Positions 42,336 to 49,278 of a stretch of 49,278 nt of DNA are shown here, piece by piece. This stretch comes from Sphaerisporangium melleum (GTDB taxonomy: Bacteria; Actinomycetota; Actinomycetes; Streptosporangiales; Streptosporangiaceae), in the NCBI RefSeq assembly GCF_014646695.1, contig NZ_BMNT01000002.1:1-49278 (forward strand), written 5' to 3'. The notes beneath the pieces are model-generated. The model was not told the DNA's origin. It worked only from the letters and a program-made list of their open reading frames with translations, and made no database searches. The first letter of the stretch is position 1, and the number at the start of each line of letters is the position of its first letter. Made by a program: the position numbers and the translations under genes.

Positions 42336-43211
42336 GTGATCGACATAACCGCCGACCTCGTACGCACCCTGGTCTCTGATCAGTTCCACGAGTGGAGCGG
42401 CCTGCCGGTCGAGCCCGTGGCCCGCCAGGGCTGGGACAATCGGACCTTCCGGCTCGGTGACCGGTTGACCGTGCGCCTGCCCAGCGCCGAAGGCTACGTC
42501 GCCGCGGTCGAGAAGGAGAACCGCTGCCTGCCGATCCTGGCCGCGCATCTCCCCCTGCCGGTGCCGGCGCCGGTCGCGGCGGGAAAACCTGCGGCCGGAT
42601 ATCCGTTTCCCTGGTCGGTACGGCGCTGGCTGCCGGGAGACACCGTCGAGGCGGCCACCGGCCTCGACGGCTCCGAGCTGGCACGGGACCTCGGCGGCTT
42701 CCTGACCGCGCTGCGGCGCGTCCCGGCGGACCAGGGGCCGGCAGCCGGTCGGCACTCCTTCTTCCGTGGCTGTCACCCCAGTGCCTACAGCGACCAGGTC
42801 CAGCACGCCCTCGACCGGCTCAAGGGAGTGGTCGACGTGGCCGCCTGCGAGTCCGTCTGGGCGAGCGCGCTGATCTCGGCCTGGCCGCACCCGCCGGTGT
42901 GGTTCCACGGCGACGTGGCCGCCGGCAACCTGCTCACCACCGGCGGGAGGCTGTCAGCGGTCATCGACTTCGGCACCTGCGGGGTCGGCGACCCGGCGTG
43001 TGACCTCGTCATGGCGTGGACGCACTTCACCAGCGACGAGCGGAAGATCTTCCGTGCGGCGGCCGGCCTTCCCGACGACGCCTGGAGACGCGCACGCGGA
43101 TGGGCGCTGTGGAAGGCGCTGGTGACCATGGCCGCCCTGTCCAGTCCCGACCCCGATGCCTTCCAGGCCCGCGTCCTCCCCCACGTACTGGACGATCCGG
43201 TCATCGAATGA
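42336..43211 (+). CDS. Aminoglycoside phosphotransferase (APH) family kinase
   Basis: 291 residues. The Brenner-like motif HGDVAAGNLL (H191, D193, N198) and IDFGTCGVGDPACDLVMAW (D211) are the catalytic and metal-binding motifs of APH-fold kinases. The N-terminal lobe has WDNRTFRLGDRLTVRLPSAE. Closest in feel to the streptomycin/macrolide-type or metabolic APH family members; the substrate could be an antibiotic or a small metabolite. The GTG at 42336 is the likely start, but its ribosome site (CCAGG) is weak. Stands alone, 180 bases after rloB. Confidence 0.85.
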   Translation: MIDITADLVRTLVSDQFHEWSGLPVEPVARQGWDNRTFRLGDRLTVRLPSAEGYVAAVEKENRCLPILAAHLPLPVPAPVAAGKPAAGYPFPWSVRRWLPGDTVEAATGLDGSELARDLGGFLTALRRVPADQGPAAGRHSFFRGCHPSAYSDQVQHALDRLKGVVDVAACESVWASALISAWPHPPVWFHGDVAAGNLLTTGGRLSAVIDFGTCGVGDPACDLVMAWTHFTSDERKIFRAAAGLPDDAWRRARGWALWKALVTMAALSSPDPDAFQARVLPHVLDDPVIE

Positions 43212-43233
43212 CCTCCGCCGCACGATCACTTTT

Positions 43234-44277
43234 CTATCGGCGACGCCACAGGCCGACCGACCAGCGGACCGGGCGGTTCGGCGCCTCGGGTGACATGCCG
43301 AGCTTCACGGTGATGACCGCCTTCCTGCCCTTCGGTACCTTCAATTCGGGCAGTGCCCCCGGGAACGGCCCGCTCGTCCACACGCCGCACGTGGCTCGCG
43401 AGGCGAGGCGGCCGTTCACCTTCACCGTGAATGACAGCCGTGAAGCCACGTCCCCGGTGCAGATCTGGTCGATGGCGAGCGGTCTCCCATCGCCGAGCAC
43501 GTCGAACGCCAGTGACCTGTCGCGCGGCCAGGTGCCGGTCCGGGTGTCGGCCAGCCGATAGCCCCTGATCTCGGGCAGGGCTCGCGGCGCCGGCGGCTCG
43601 ATCGGACGCTCGGGCGGCGCCCACTCGTACACGGCCAGCGAGAAGGCGACCTTCCGGTTATCCGGCGGCACACAGGAGCCCTTCGCCATAATGCAACCGC
43701 TCAGCCGGTTGACCAGCTCGAAGGAGACCTTGATCCGATCGCCGGCACCCGCGGGCACGACGAGCGGCGCCAACCGCCTGCCCTTTTCGCACGGCAGCAG
43801 GTTCCCTGTGGGCGCGGAGCCGATGCGGATCCGCACCCCCATACTTGATCGGACGCCCCCGGAGCAGACCGCCGCGACGTCCAGCGGCCTGCCCGAGACC
43901 GGCACCGTCACGGTGGCCTTCGTGGAGCCGGCGGCCGCGACGGCGGCCACGGCCAGGCGCCGGTACTCGGCGCTGTCGGCCGCGGTGAAGGCCCTCGGCA
44001 GCGGTTCCTGCCGCTCGGCGGGCCTGGAACGTGGAGTGGACGTCCGGTCCGGCGACGGGGCGACCGCCACCGTGTCCGGACCCGGCTGTGCACGGCCCGG
44101 CAGGAAGGCCAGTGCCACGACCGCGACCGCGCTCAACGCCGCGCCCGTGGCGGCCGCGCGTCTGCGCCGTCGTATCGCGCGGATGCGCGCCTGGACCTGT
44201 TCATGCCGAACGGGGTTGGCGGGGGCGGGGCCTTCGCCATGGGAGCGCAGGACGTCCCGGAGATCTTGTACGGTCAC
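43234..44277 (-). CDS. Membrane protein coupled to a SigE-family sigma factor (anti-sigma-like)
   Basis: 347 residues. A cytoplasmic N-terminus (1-40) ends in RRRRR, then one membrane segment (about 41-58), a Pro-rich stalk (60-95) and an extracytoplasmic part with two similar roughly 100-residue domains. The first has SGRPLDVAAVCSGG (C138, C163) and VVPAGAGDRIKVSF; the second has DGRPLAIDQICTGD (C273, C297) and KVPKGRKAVITVKL. The GTG start overlaps the sigma-factor stop (GTGA). Gene order suggests it restrains the sigma factor, but the short cytoplasmic part has no obvious zinc-binding anti-sigma motif. Confidence 0.7.
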   Translation of the reverse strand: MTVQDLRDVLRSHGEGPAPANPVRHEQVQARIRAIRRRRRAAATGAALSAVAVVALAFLPGRAQPGPDTVAVAPSPDRTSTPRSRPAERQEPLPRAFTAADSAEYRRLAVAAVAAAGSTKATVTVPVSGRPLDVAAVCSGGVRSSMGVRIRIGSAPTGNLLPCEKGRRLAPLVVPAGAGDRIKVSFELVNRLSGCIMAKGSCVPPDNRKVAFSLAVYEWAPPERPIEPPAPRALPEIRGYRLADTRTGTWPRDRSLAFDVLGDGRPLAIDQICTGDVASRLSFTVKVNGRLASRATCGVWTSGPFPGALPELKVPKGRKAVITVKLGMSPEAPNRPVRWSVGLWRRR

Positions 44278-44762
44278 GGATGCAACTCCTTAACGATCGA
44301 GTCGTCCACGCGCAGCTTGGCCAGCGCCTTGGCGGTCTGGCTCTTGACGGTGCCGGGCTCGCAGTCCATCAGCCGCGCCACCTCGGCTACCGGCAGGTCC
44401 TCGTAGAAGCGCAGCACCACCACGGCCCGCTGCCGGGCGGGCAACCGTCCTATGGCCTGCCAGAGCGCCTCGCGTTCGGCGAGGCCGCCGGAGCCCTCCG
44501 GGGCAGGGGTGTCGGGGATATCGTCGCGGGGCACCTCCCGCCGCCACCGCCTGCGCCACCACGAGGTGTACGTGGTGACCAGCACCCTGCGCACGTACGC
44601 CTCGGGCTCCTGCACACCCGGCCAGGCGAACCATGCCTTGGCCAGGGATTCCTGCAACAGGTCCTCCGCCAGCCCCCAGTCGCGGGTCAGCAGATAGGCC
44701 GTGCGTAACAGCCGGTCGGACCTCGCCAGCACGAAGTCCTCATACGACGCCCGATCGGCCAC
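44274..44762 (-). CDS. ECF sigma factor, SigE (sigma-E/SigM-like) family
   Basis: 162 residues. Region 2 contains FVLARSDRLLRTAYLLTRDW and LAEDLLQESLAKAWFAWPGV; region 4 contains IGRLPARQRAVVVLRFYEDL and VARLMDCEPGTVKSQTAKAL. Together they give the typical actinobacterial 'SigE family' ECF layout. I prefer the GTG at 44762 because GGGAGG lies six bases upstream; an ATG at 44768 and GTG at 44786 are also in frame. Coupled to the following membrane protein by a four-base overlap. Confidence 0.9.
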   Translation of the reverse strand: MADRASYEDFVLARSDRLLRTAYLLTRDWGLAEDLLQESLAKAWFAWPGVQEPEAYVRRVLVTTYTSWWRRRWRREVPRDDIPDTPAPEGSGGLAEREALWQAIGRLPARQRAVVVLRFYEDLPVAEVARLMDCEPGTVKSQTAKALAKLRVDDSIVKELHP

Positions 44763-44936
44763 GCGCATCCTCCCGTCCGCCGGCACCCCCGGCCACGTCG
44801 CCGGAGCCCTTCATCCGGCCCGTCCTCCCTGGTGACGCATCGACCCGCACCCCAGGTTGCCCACCCCGCCCGACCGTCGGCGCCACCCGACCGCTCGGAG
44901 AGATCGAGATGTACTGACGGGGGACATTCGGCGCGC

Positions 44937-44967
44937 TTGCCTTTGAGTACGCTCACACGCCTAGCGT
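44937..44967 (+). promoter_or_regulatory. MerR-type promoter with 19-base spacer
   Basis: TTGCCT (44937-44942) and TAGCGT (44962-44967) are separated by 19 bases, the long spacing typical of MerR-controlled promoters. Within the spacer, TGAGTACGCTCA (44944-44955) is a dyad with TGAG/CTCA arms. It lies just before the MerR gene, suggesting autoregulation. Confidence 0.5.
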
Positions 44968-44974
44968 CTTGGCC

Positions 44975-45439
44975 ATGGAGTCAGATGACGCGCTGCGTGA
45001 AGCGCTCCGCCTGGCGGTCGACCCGCCAGGCGGGGTCTCGATCGAGGCATTGCGCGAGCTTGCCCGCGATGATGACGCGACCGATTGGGACATCGCCACG
45101 ACGGCTGCACATCTCGCGGTGAATCCCCACACTCTGCGCTACTACGAGCGCATCGGCCTCGTCCGTGTCACTCGGAACAAGGCCGGCCATCGTCGCTACG
45201 ACGCGGCCGCGATCCGGCGCCTCGTGTTCTTGACCCGAATGCGCACCTCAGGCATGCCGATCAGCGATCTGCGCCACTATGTCGACCTCGTTGACGCCGG
45301 ACACGACACCGTCCCCGAGCGCATGGAGATGATGCTGGAGCACCGCGACACCCTGCGCTCTCAGATCGCCCAACTGCAACTCGCCCTTGCCGCCACCGAA
45401 TACAAGATCGCCACCTATCAGGGAGCCCCTCTACCATGA
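44975..45439 (+). CDS. MerR family regulator with N-terminal extension
   Basis: 154 residues. The MerR helix-turn-helix (AHLAVNPHTLRYYERIGLVR, then RYDAAAIRRLVFLTRMRTSG) is followed by a coiled-coil dimerisation helix (MLEHRDTLRSQIAQLQLALA). Unusually, about 40 residues precede the DNA-binding domain (SIEALRELARDDDATDWDIA). No effector cysteines are conserved, so a metal sensor is unlikely. The stop overlaps the next gene's ATG, so regulator and enzyme are co-translated. Confidence 0.88.
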   Translation: MESDDALREALRLAVDPPGGVSIEALRELARDDDATDWDIATTAAHLAVNPHTLRYYERIGLVRVTRNKAGHRRYDAAAIRRLVFLTRMRTSGMPISDLRHYVDLVDAGHDTVPERMEMMLEHRDTLRSQIAQLQLALAATEYKIATYQGAPLP

Positions 45440-45867
45440 CGACCACCGTCGGCCCTCAGTACGACATCGACAGCCCTGACAATCTCGCCCGCCGCCGTCA
45501 CGGACAGGCGGTGCTGTCCCGGATCGACGGCCACCAGGGCGAAGCAGTCATCGACTCGCTCGCCGACATGAACCCGGCGCTGGGGCACCACATCGCCGCA
45601 TTCGGCTTCGGCGATATCTACGACCGGCCAGGACTTGACCCCCGCAGCCGCCAACTTGTCACCCTCGGGGCCTTGATCGCGCTCGGTGGCTGCGAGCCCC
45701 AACTCAAGGTGCACATCGGAGCGGCACTGAACGTCGGCATCAGCCGCGAAGAGATCACCGAGGCGATCCTGCACGCCGCCTGCTATTGCGGCTTCCCCCG
45801 CGCCGTCAACGCCACCTTCGCCGCTCGCGAGGTCTTCACCGAACGCGACGCCCCGCCCGCCAACTGA
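45436..45867 (+). CDS. Carboxymuconolactone decarboxylase (CMD) family protein
   Basis: 143 residues. HGQAVLSRIDGHQGEAVIDS, LDPRSRQLVTLGALIALGGC, HIGAALNVGISREEITEAIL and ACYCGFPRAVNATFAAREVF form the four-helix pattern of the gamma-carboxymuconolactone decarboxylase family. Without other protocatechuate genes nearby it may act as a peroxidase-like or unassigned CMD protein. Coupled by ATGA to the MerR gene, a pairing seen widely in actinomycetes. Confidence 0.9.
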   Translation: MTTTVGPQYDIDSPDNLARRRHGQAVLSRIDGHQGEAVIDSLADMNPALGHHIAAFGFGDIYDRPGLDPRSRQLVTLGALIALGGCEPQLKVHIGAALNVGISREEITEAILHAACYCGFPRAVNATFAAREVFTERDAPPAN

Positions 45868-45960
45868 ACCCGGCTCCCTCCCCTGGCCCAGTAGCCGACG
45901 CGGCTGCCGACCCTCCCTTCCCCGGAGTCCACCCGTATGTCCCATTCGAGCGCGAGAGGC

Positions 45961-46458
45961 TCACCTGGTCTGGGCACCGCGAGCCGCAGCTCGTCCGGCG
46001 AAGAGCCCGGCGGCCATCCCGATACCGCAGGCCAGCAGCGGCCAACCGTACGGACGACGTGGCTCCCACTTGTCGAGCACGACCAACAGCCCGGACACCA
46101 GGACGCACGCCGTGGCTAACCATGCGAAACCGCGACCCAGAGCTCGAAAACTGGCGCTACCGACCATGGCCAGGAGAAGAGTGGCCAGCACCACACCTGG
46201 CAGCGCCAGCTGCACGTAGTAGAGGACCTGCCGGACCTCGTACGACTGCGCCTCCACGACCGGACCAAGGGGAATTTCGATGAGCAGGGTCACGATGGAC
46301 AGCGGAAAGGCCATCAGCAACATAAGGAGCCATCCGTAGACGGTGTCTCCCAATCGACCTTCCATGGTCATCCAGGTGAGCACCCCCACCGCTGCCAGAT
46401 AGCACACAAGAGCCGCCATCTCCGGCAGCGCGCGCCTTCGACCCCCGCTGTGCGGCAT
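45961..46458 (-). CDS. Small integral membrane protein (SCO4225-like)
   Basis: 165 residues with four or five hydrophobic segments (for example MAALVCYLAAVGVLTWMTME, YGWLLMLLMAFPLSIVTLLI, LALPGVVLATLLLAMVG and a C-terminal pair). The pattern resembles the SCO4225 family of unknown function. The ATG at 46458 has AAAGG upstream. Convergent with the CMD gene, and in the same direction as the DUF397 and XRE genes but separated from them by 70 bases. Confidence 0.7.
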   Translation of the reverse strand: MPHSGGRRRALPEMAALVCYLAAVGVLTWMTMEGRLGDTVYGWLLMLLMAFPLSIVTLLIEIPLGPVVEAQSYEVRQVLYYVQLALPGVVLATLLLAMVGSASFRALGRGFAWLATACVLVSGLLVVLDKWEPRRPYGWPLLACGIGMAAGLFAGRAAARGAQTR

Positions 46459-46528
46459 AGGAGCCTTTCATAGGAAGTAGGGGGTCAGGGCCCACGGACG
46501 AGGTCAAGCGTCAACCGGATAGCGAGAA

Positions 46529-46786
46529 CTACCCCAGATGATCCGCCCAGCCGCCCTTGATGCCGCCGATGAAAGCTCCCCATGCGCTAGGCCTGAAGGC
46601 GAGCACCGGCCCCTGCGGATTCTTCGAGTCGCGGACCAAGCACAGTTTTCCGTCTTCCTCCCGGTGCCACAACGGGGTACCCTCCACCGCCTCGGCGATG
46701 GCGAGCTCGACGCAGCCATTCGCACCCTCGCTGAAGCTACTCTTTCGCCAGCTTCGGATGATGACCGGTTCCACTGTCCGCGACAT
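46529..46786 (-). CDS. DUF397 domain protein
   Basis: 85 residues with the full DUF397 signature: WRKSSFSEGANGCVELA at the N-terminus and VRDSKNPQGPVLAFRPSAWG towards the end. In streptomycetes these small proteins accompany XRE regulators and RsbW-like kinases in WhiJ/abaA-type developmental loci. It lies 22 bases downstream of the XRE gene on the same strand, so they form an operon. Confidence 0.95.
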   Translation of the reverse strand: MSRTVEPVIIRSWRKSSFSEGANGCVELAIAEAVEGTPLWHREEDGKLCLVRDSKNPQGPVLAFRPSAWGAFIGGIKGGWADHLG

Positions 46787-46808
46787 GCGATGTCTCCTTA
46801 CCTGGCAC

Positions 46809-47657
46809 CTAGAGCTCCCCAGCGATGCGACCGATCATTGCGAGTGATTCGTCCGGGCCGAGCGCCATGGCACGCAGCTGGTCGAATACCAGGCCATATC
46901 GGTGCACATCCGTATCATCCTCGATGTACAAGCTGCTCGCCATGGTCTCGACGTAGACAACAGAAGGATCATGCCTGCCGGAGAACTCCATGATCGAAAA
47001 GGCGCCGACCGCGCCGGGGTGCGCTCCAAGCGCGTTCGGCAATACCTGGATCGTCACGTTCGGCCGCTCGGCTTGTTCCACAAGGTACTTGCACTGATCG
47101 CGCATGACATCGGGACCGCCGGTGACCCGTCGCAAAGCGGCTTCGTCCAGAACCACCCAAAGGTTCAGCGGATCGGGCCGCCGCAACGCTTCCTGCCTGG
47201 TCAGCCGGATCTCCACTCGCCGGTCGACCTCCTGCGCCGGGGCGAGGGACATCAACCCTGACCGGATGATCGCACGAGCGTACGCCTCCGTCTGCAATAG
47301 GCCGTGGACCAGAAGCAGGTCGTAACGCTTGATCGCACTCACCGAGGCTTCGAGGCTGATGTAGTTGGTGTACTCAGTGGGGATCGAGTCGTACATGTCC
47401 CACCAGCCCCGCCGATGATCAGTGCGCGCCAGCGTCAGCAAGGCTTCACGCCGACTTTCCGGCACGTTGTACAGATCGAGAAGCGCCCGCAGGTCCTTCG
47501 CCCGCACACCGACACGGGCCGTCTCCATACGGCTCAGCTTCGACGCCGACCAGCCGACCGCCTCCGCCACCTGGTCGCCGGTCAGGCCAGCGCGTTCACG
47601 AAGCGCCCTCAGCTCACCGGCCAGCCTGCGCCGCCGGACACTCGGCCCCTGAGCCAC
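46809..47657 (-). CDS. XRE family regulator with DUF5753 domain (WhiJ-like)
   Basis: 282 residues. An N-terminal helix-turn-helix (LRALRERAGLTGDQVAEAVG, WSASKLSRMETARVG; about 14-70) precedes the DUF5753 domain (LLVHGLLQTEAYARAIIRSG, RQEALRRPDPLNLWVVLDEA, VTIQVLPNALGAHPGAVGAF). This is the regulator class of WhiJ/abaA-like clusters, usually repressing development or antibiotic genes until relieved by the DUF397 partner. GTG start. A divergent RsbW-like gene lies 158 bases away. Confidence 0.93.
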   Translation of the reverse strand: MAQGPSVRRRRLAGELRALRERAGLTGDQVAEAVGWSASKLSRMETARVGVRAKDLRALLDLYNVPESRREALLTLARTDHRRGWWDMYDSIPTEYTNYISLEASVSAIKRYDLLLVHGLLQTEAYARAIIRSGLMSLAPAQEVDRRVEIRLTRQEALRRPDPLNLWVVLDEAALRRVTGGPDVMRDQCKYLVEQAERPNVTIQVLPNALGAHPGAVGAFSIMEFSGRHDPSVVYVETMASSLYIEDDTDVHRYGLVFDQLRAMALGPDESLAMIGRIAGEL

Positions 47658-47815
47658 TCTCCATCACCTCTTCCGACACGGCGTCAGTGTCGCGCACGGA
47701 CGGTGATCGTGAGGACGACATCACCCCAGAAAGCTGGAGCTGCAATTCTTGCAGTTCTCTTGCCGCACCAAACGCCGTAAGTATTCTCTCGATTACTCAC
47801 AGCGATGGGAGCGGT

Positions 47816-48229
47816 ATGACCACAGACGGTTTCGCGGCAACGATCAACCTGACCGGCACGAGGACCTCGGTTCGGCGCGCACGACACTTCGCTCAGGACC
47901 TCTTGGGCGAGGGACACCCCGCGCTGGATGACATAGTGCTCGTGGTCAGCGAGTTGGTGACCAACGCATTGACCCATTCACGCTCAGGCGAAGGAGGCGG
48001 AACGGTGAACCTGACCATCAGGAACACCGATCGCACGGTCCGCGTCGAGGTCAGCGATGAGGGGTCTGCTACGAGCGTTCCGCACGTGCGGAACGAGCCC
48101 GAGGCCGAGGGAGGGCGAGGGCTGCACATCATCAGCGCCCTGGCCAAGGAGTGGGGGGTGACCCACCGCAAGTCGGGCGTGACCATCTGGTGTGAGGTAT
48201 CCACGGGTGACGGTGCCTCTGACCCGTGA
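47816..48229 (+). CDS. RsbW-like ATP-binding protein (anti-sigma/histidine kinase-type)
   Basis: 137 residues of the GHKL ATPase fold: N-box VVSELVTNALTHS (N50), G1 box VSDEGSATSVPH and G2 box EGGRGLHIISALAKEWGV. Stand-alone proteins of this kind act as serine kinases on anti-sigma antagonists or as anti-sigma factors, and are part of the XRE/DUF397 trio here. The ATG at 47816 has GGGAGCG just upstream; the frame stays open further upstream without family similarity. Confidence 0.9.
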   Translation: MTTDGFAATINLTGTRTSVRRARHFAQDLLGEGHPALDDIVLVVSELVTNALTHSRSGEGGGTVNLTIRNTDRTVRVEVSDEGSATSVPHVRNEPEAEGGRGLHIISALAKEWGVTHRKSGVTIWCEVSTGDGASDP

Positions 48230-48348
48230 TGTTGTGGCGAGATTCCCGGTACGAAGACGATCCTTGGGAGAGGCTCGTTCTGAAGCGTGTTCGGCCATGT
48301 CAGGCCAGTACGCTGGCTGCGGTTGTTCGCGCGGTGAAGGAGTCGCTC

Positions 48349-48837
48349 ATGACCACCGATCCAACGATGACCCGCATCGGCCAGGGGGTGGAGTTACACC
48401 ACCAGCAGGGTCAGCGTGATGCCGCTCGCGAGCTGTTCGCGCAGATCTGGGATGACATCGGCGGCGAGCAGGGCGATCCGCTGCATGTGTGCGTCCTCGC
48501 CCACTCGATGGCCGACGTGCAGGACGATGTGCGCCAGGAGCTGATGTGGGATCTGCGCGCACTTGCCGCCGCCGATCTGGTCACCGACGAGCGGGTGGCC
48601 GAAGCCGGGGTGCCGCTGTCCGTGGCCGGCCTGTATCCGTCGTTGCACCTGAACTTGAGCGAGTGTTATCGCAAGCTGGGCGAGATCGACCGCGCCCGTG
48701 AGCACCTCCGGCAGGCGCGGGCCGGGATCGGCGCGCTCGGCGACGACGACTACGGGCGGCTCATCAAGGGTGGCCTTGAGCGACTGGCCGGCCGGTTGGG
48801 CGATGATCCCGTGCCATCAGGGGATACGGAGAAGTGA
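48349..48837 (+). CDS. TPR-like hypothetical protein
   Basis: 162 residues, helical. QRDAARELFAQIWDDIGGEQ and LHLNLSECYRKLGEIDRARE (followed by HLRQARAGIGALG) read as TPR-type helical pairs. AAGGAG at good spacing supports the ATG at 48349; an upstream GTG at 48226 overlapping the RsbW-like stop would give a 41-residue longer protein. Probably a scaffold or signalling protein. It overlaps the following acyltransferase start by GTGA. Confidence 0.65.
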   Translation: MTTDPTMTRIGQGVELHHQQGQRDAARELFAQIWDDIGGEQGDPLHVCVLAHSMADVQDDVRQELMWDLRALAAADLVTDERVAEAGVPLSVAGLYPSLHLNLSECYRKLGEIDRAREHLRQARAGIGALGDDDYGRLIKGGLERLAGRLGDDPVPSGDTEK

Positions 48838-49278
48838 CGGAAGCCGCTTCCGGCTCGCACGTCCCGGAAGAGCCAACACCCGGCCGTGCGTCTTCCGGCT
48901 CGCGCCTCCAAGGAGACACCCCCCCTGGCCCTGCGTCCACCGGCTCCCGCGTACCAGGAGAGGCCGGGCCCGGTCGTGCGTCGACCGGCTCGGGTGCCAC
49001 CTCCGTTCGTGAGCGCGCTGCCGGCGGCGGGCCGTCTGCGTCGGGGCATCTGGACGCGCTGGACGGGATGCGGGCCGTCGCGGCGTTCGCGGTGCTGACC
49101 TTCCACGTCGCCATCGAGTCGGCGACGGCGCTGCAGGACGACTTCCTCGGCGCTCTGCTGGCCCGGGGCGATGTCGCCGTACCCGTCTTCTTCACCCTGT
49201 CCGGCCTGCTGCTGTACCGGCCGTACGCCAGGGCCGTGCTGGAGGGCACTCCTCGGCCGGCCACCGGAACCTACCTGG
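48834..49278 (+). CDS. Acyltransferase-3 family protein (partial, 3' end beyond window)
   Basis: A GTG at 48834 overlaps the preceding stop and opens a frame that runs off the window (148 codons seen). Residues 1-65 are a repetitive Ser/Gly/Pro linker. From about residue 70, HLDALDGMRAVAAFAVLTFH is the family N-terminus with its first membrane segment and the catalytic-type histidine. DVAVPVFFTLSGLLLYRPYA is the second signature. Such integral membrane proteins O-acylate sugars, lipids or antibiotics. Confidence 0.85.
   Translation, partial: MTEAASGSHVPEEPTPGRASSGSRLQGDTPPGPASTGSRVPGEAGPGRASTGSGATSVRERAAGGGPSASGHLDALDGMRAVAAFAVLTFHVAIESATALQDDFLGALLARGDVAVPVFFTLSGLLLYRPYARAVLEGTPRPATGTYL
48846..48995 (+). 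repeat. 45-bp tandem repeats in the acyltransferase N-terminus
   Basis: Three 45-base units at 48846-48890, 48891-48935 and 48936-48980, plus a partial fourth, encode 15-residue repeats of the form S(S/T)GSRxxGxxxPGRA. Codon-level divergence between units indicates an old expansion kept under loose selection. Confidence 0.75.

Overview
The window is GC-rich DNA with GTG starts, dense 4-base stop/start overlaps and actinobacterial families throughout: YbaB, DUF397/XRE/RsbW trios, DUF5753, a SigE-family sigma factor and DUF3068. This points to a filamentous actinomycete, most likely of the Streptosporangiales (Nonomuraea/Actinomadura-like). The order-level placement is inference.

Layout. 1-2.5 kb: a TnpB transposase remnant, a YbaB gene, and a divergent cassette resembling a type VII secretion partner, a polymorphic-toxin-like protein and a possible immunity protein, ending in tandem repeats. 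2.7-2.84 kb: a 126-bp MITE-like element flanked by TA. 2.8-5.5 kb: a threonine-dehydratase-like enzyme, a divergent LysR regulator and a LysE exporter. 5.6-7.6 kb: a Tat-exported amidase with a coupled small partner. 8-10 kb: an orphan acyl-CoA carboxyltransferase and a small unknown gene. 10-18 kb: TetR, acyl-CoA ligase, Ltp3-like, Ltp4-like, DUF35 protein, second acyl-CoA ligase and divergent EchA19-like enoyl-CoA hydratase. This resembles the mycobacterial C24-branched sterol side-chain genes. A perfect match to the KstR2 operator consensus lies in the divergent promoter region. 18-22.3 kb: PadR regulator and an ABC exporter, with two perfect operator palindromes between them. 22.3-25.9 kb: DUF89, nitronate-monooxygenase-like and DUF3068 genes, two of them preceded by KstR-like operators that share a 12-mer. 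26-28.4 kb: a LysR regulator and a secreted S1 protease.

28.5-39.4 kb is an alpha-galactoside locus: PfkB sugar kinase, aldose-epimerase-like protein, AraC regulator, GH36 alpha-galactosidase, two ABC permeases, a binding lipoprotein and a GH97 glycosidase. 40-42.2 kb holds an AAA ATPase / RloB (Toprim-like) pair with the layout of a phage-defence operon. 42.3-49.3 kb holds an APH-family kinase, a SigE-family sigma factor with a coupled membrane protein carrying a duplicated domain, a MerR/carboxymuconolactone decarboxylase pair, a small membrane protein, a DUF397/XRE/RsbW-like trio, a TPR-like gene, and the start of an acyltransferase-3 gene that runs off the end.

How it works together (inference): the 10-26 kb genes look like a distributed lipid/sterol catabolic regulon. 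The 28-39 kb genes import and split alpha-galactosides under one AraC regulator. The outer parts are accessory modules for conflict, defence and regulation. I saw no rRNA, tRNA, CRISPR array or intact insertion sequence.
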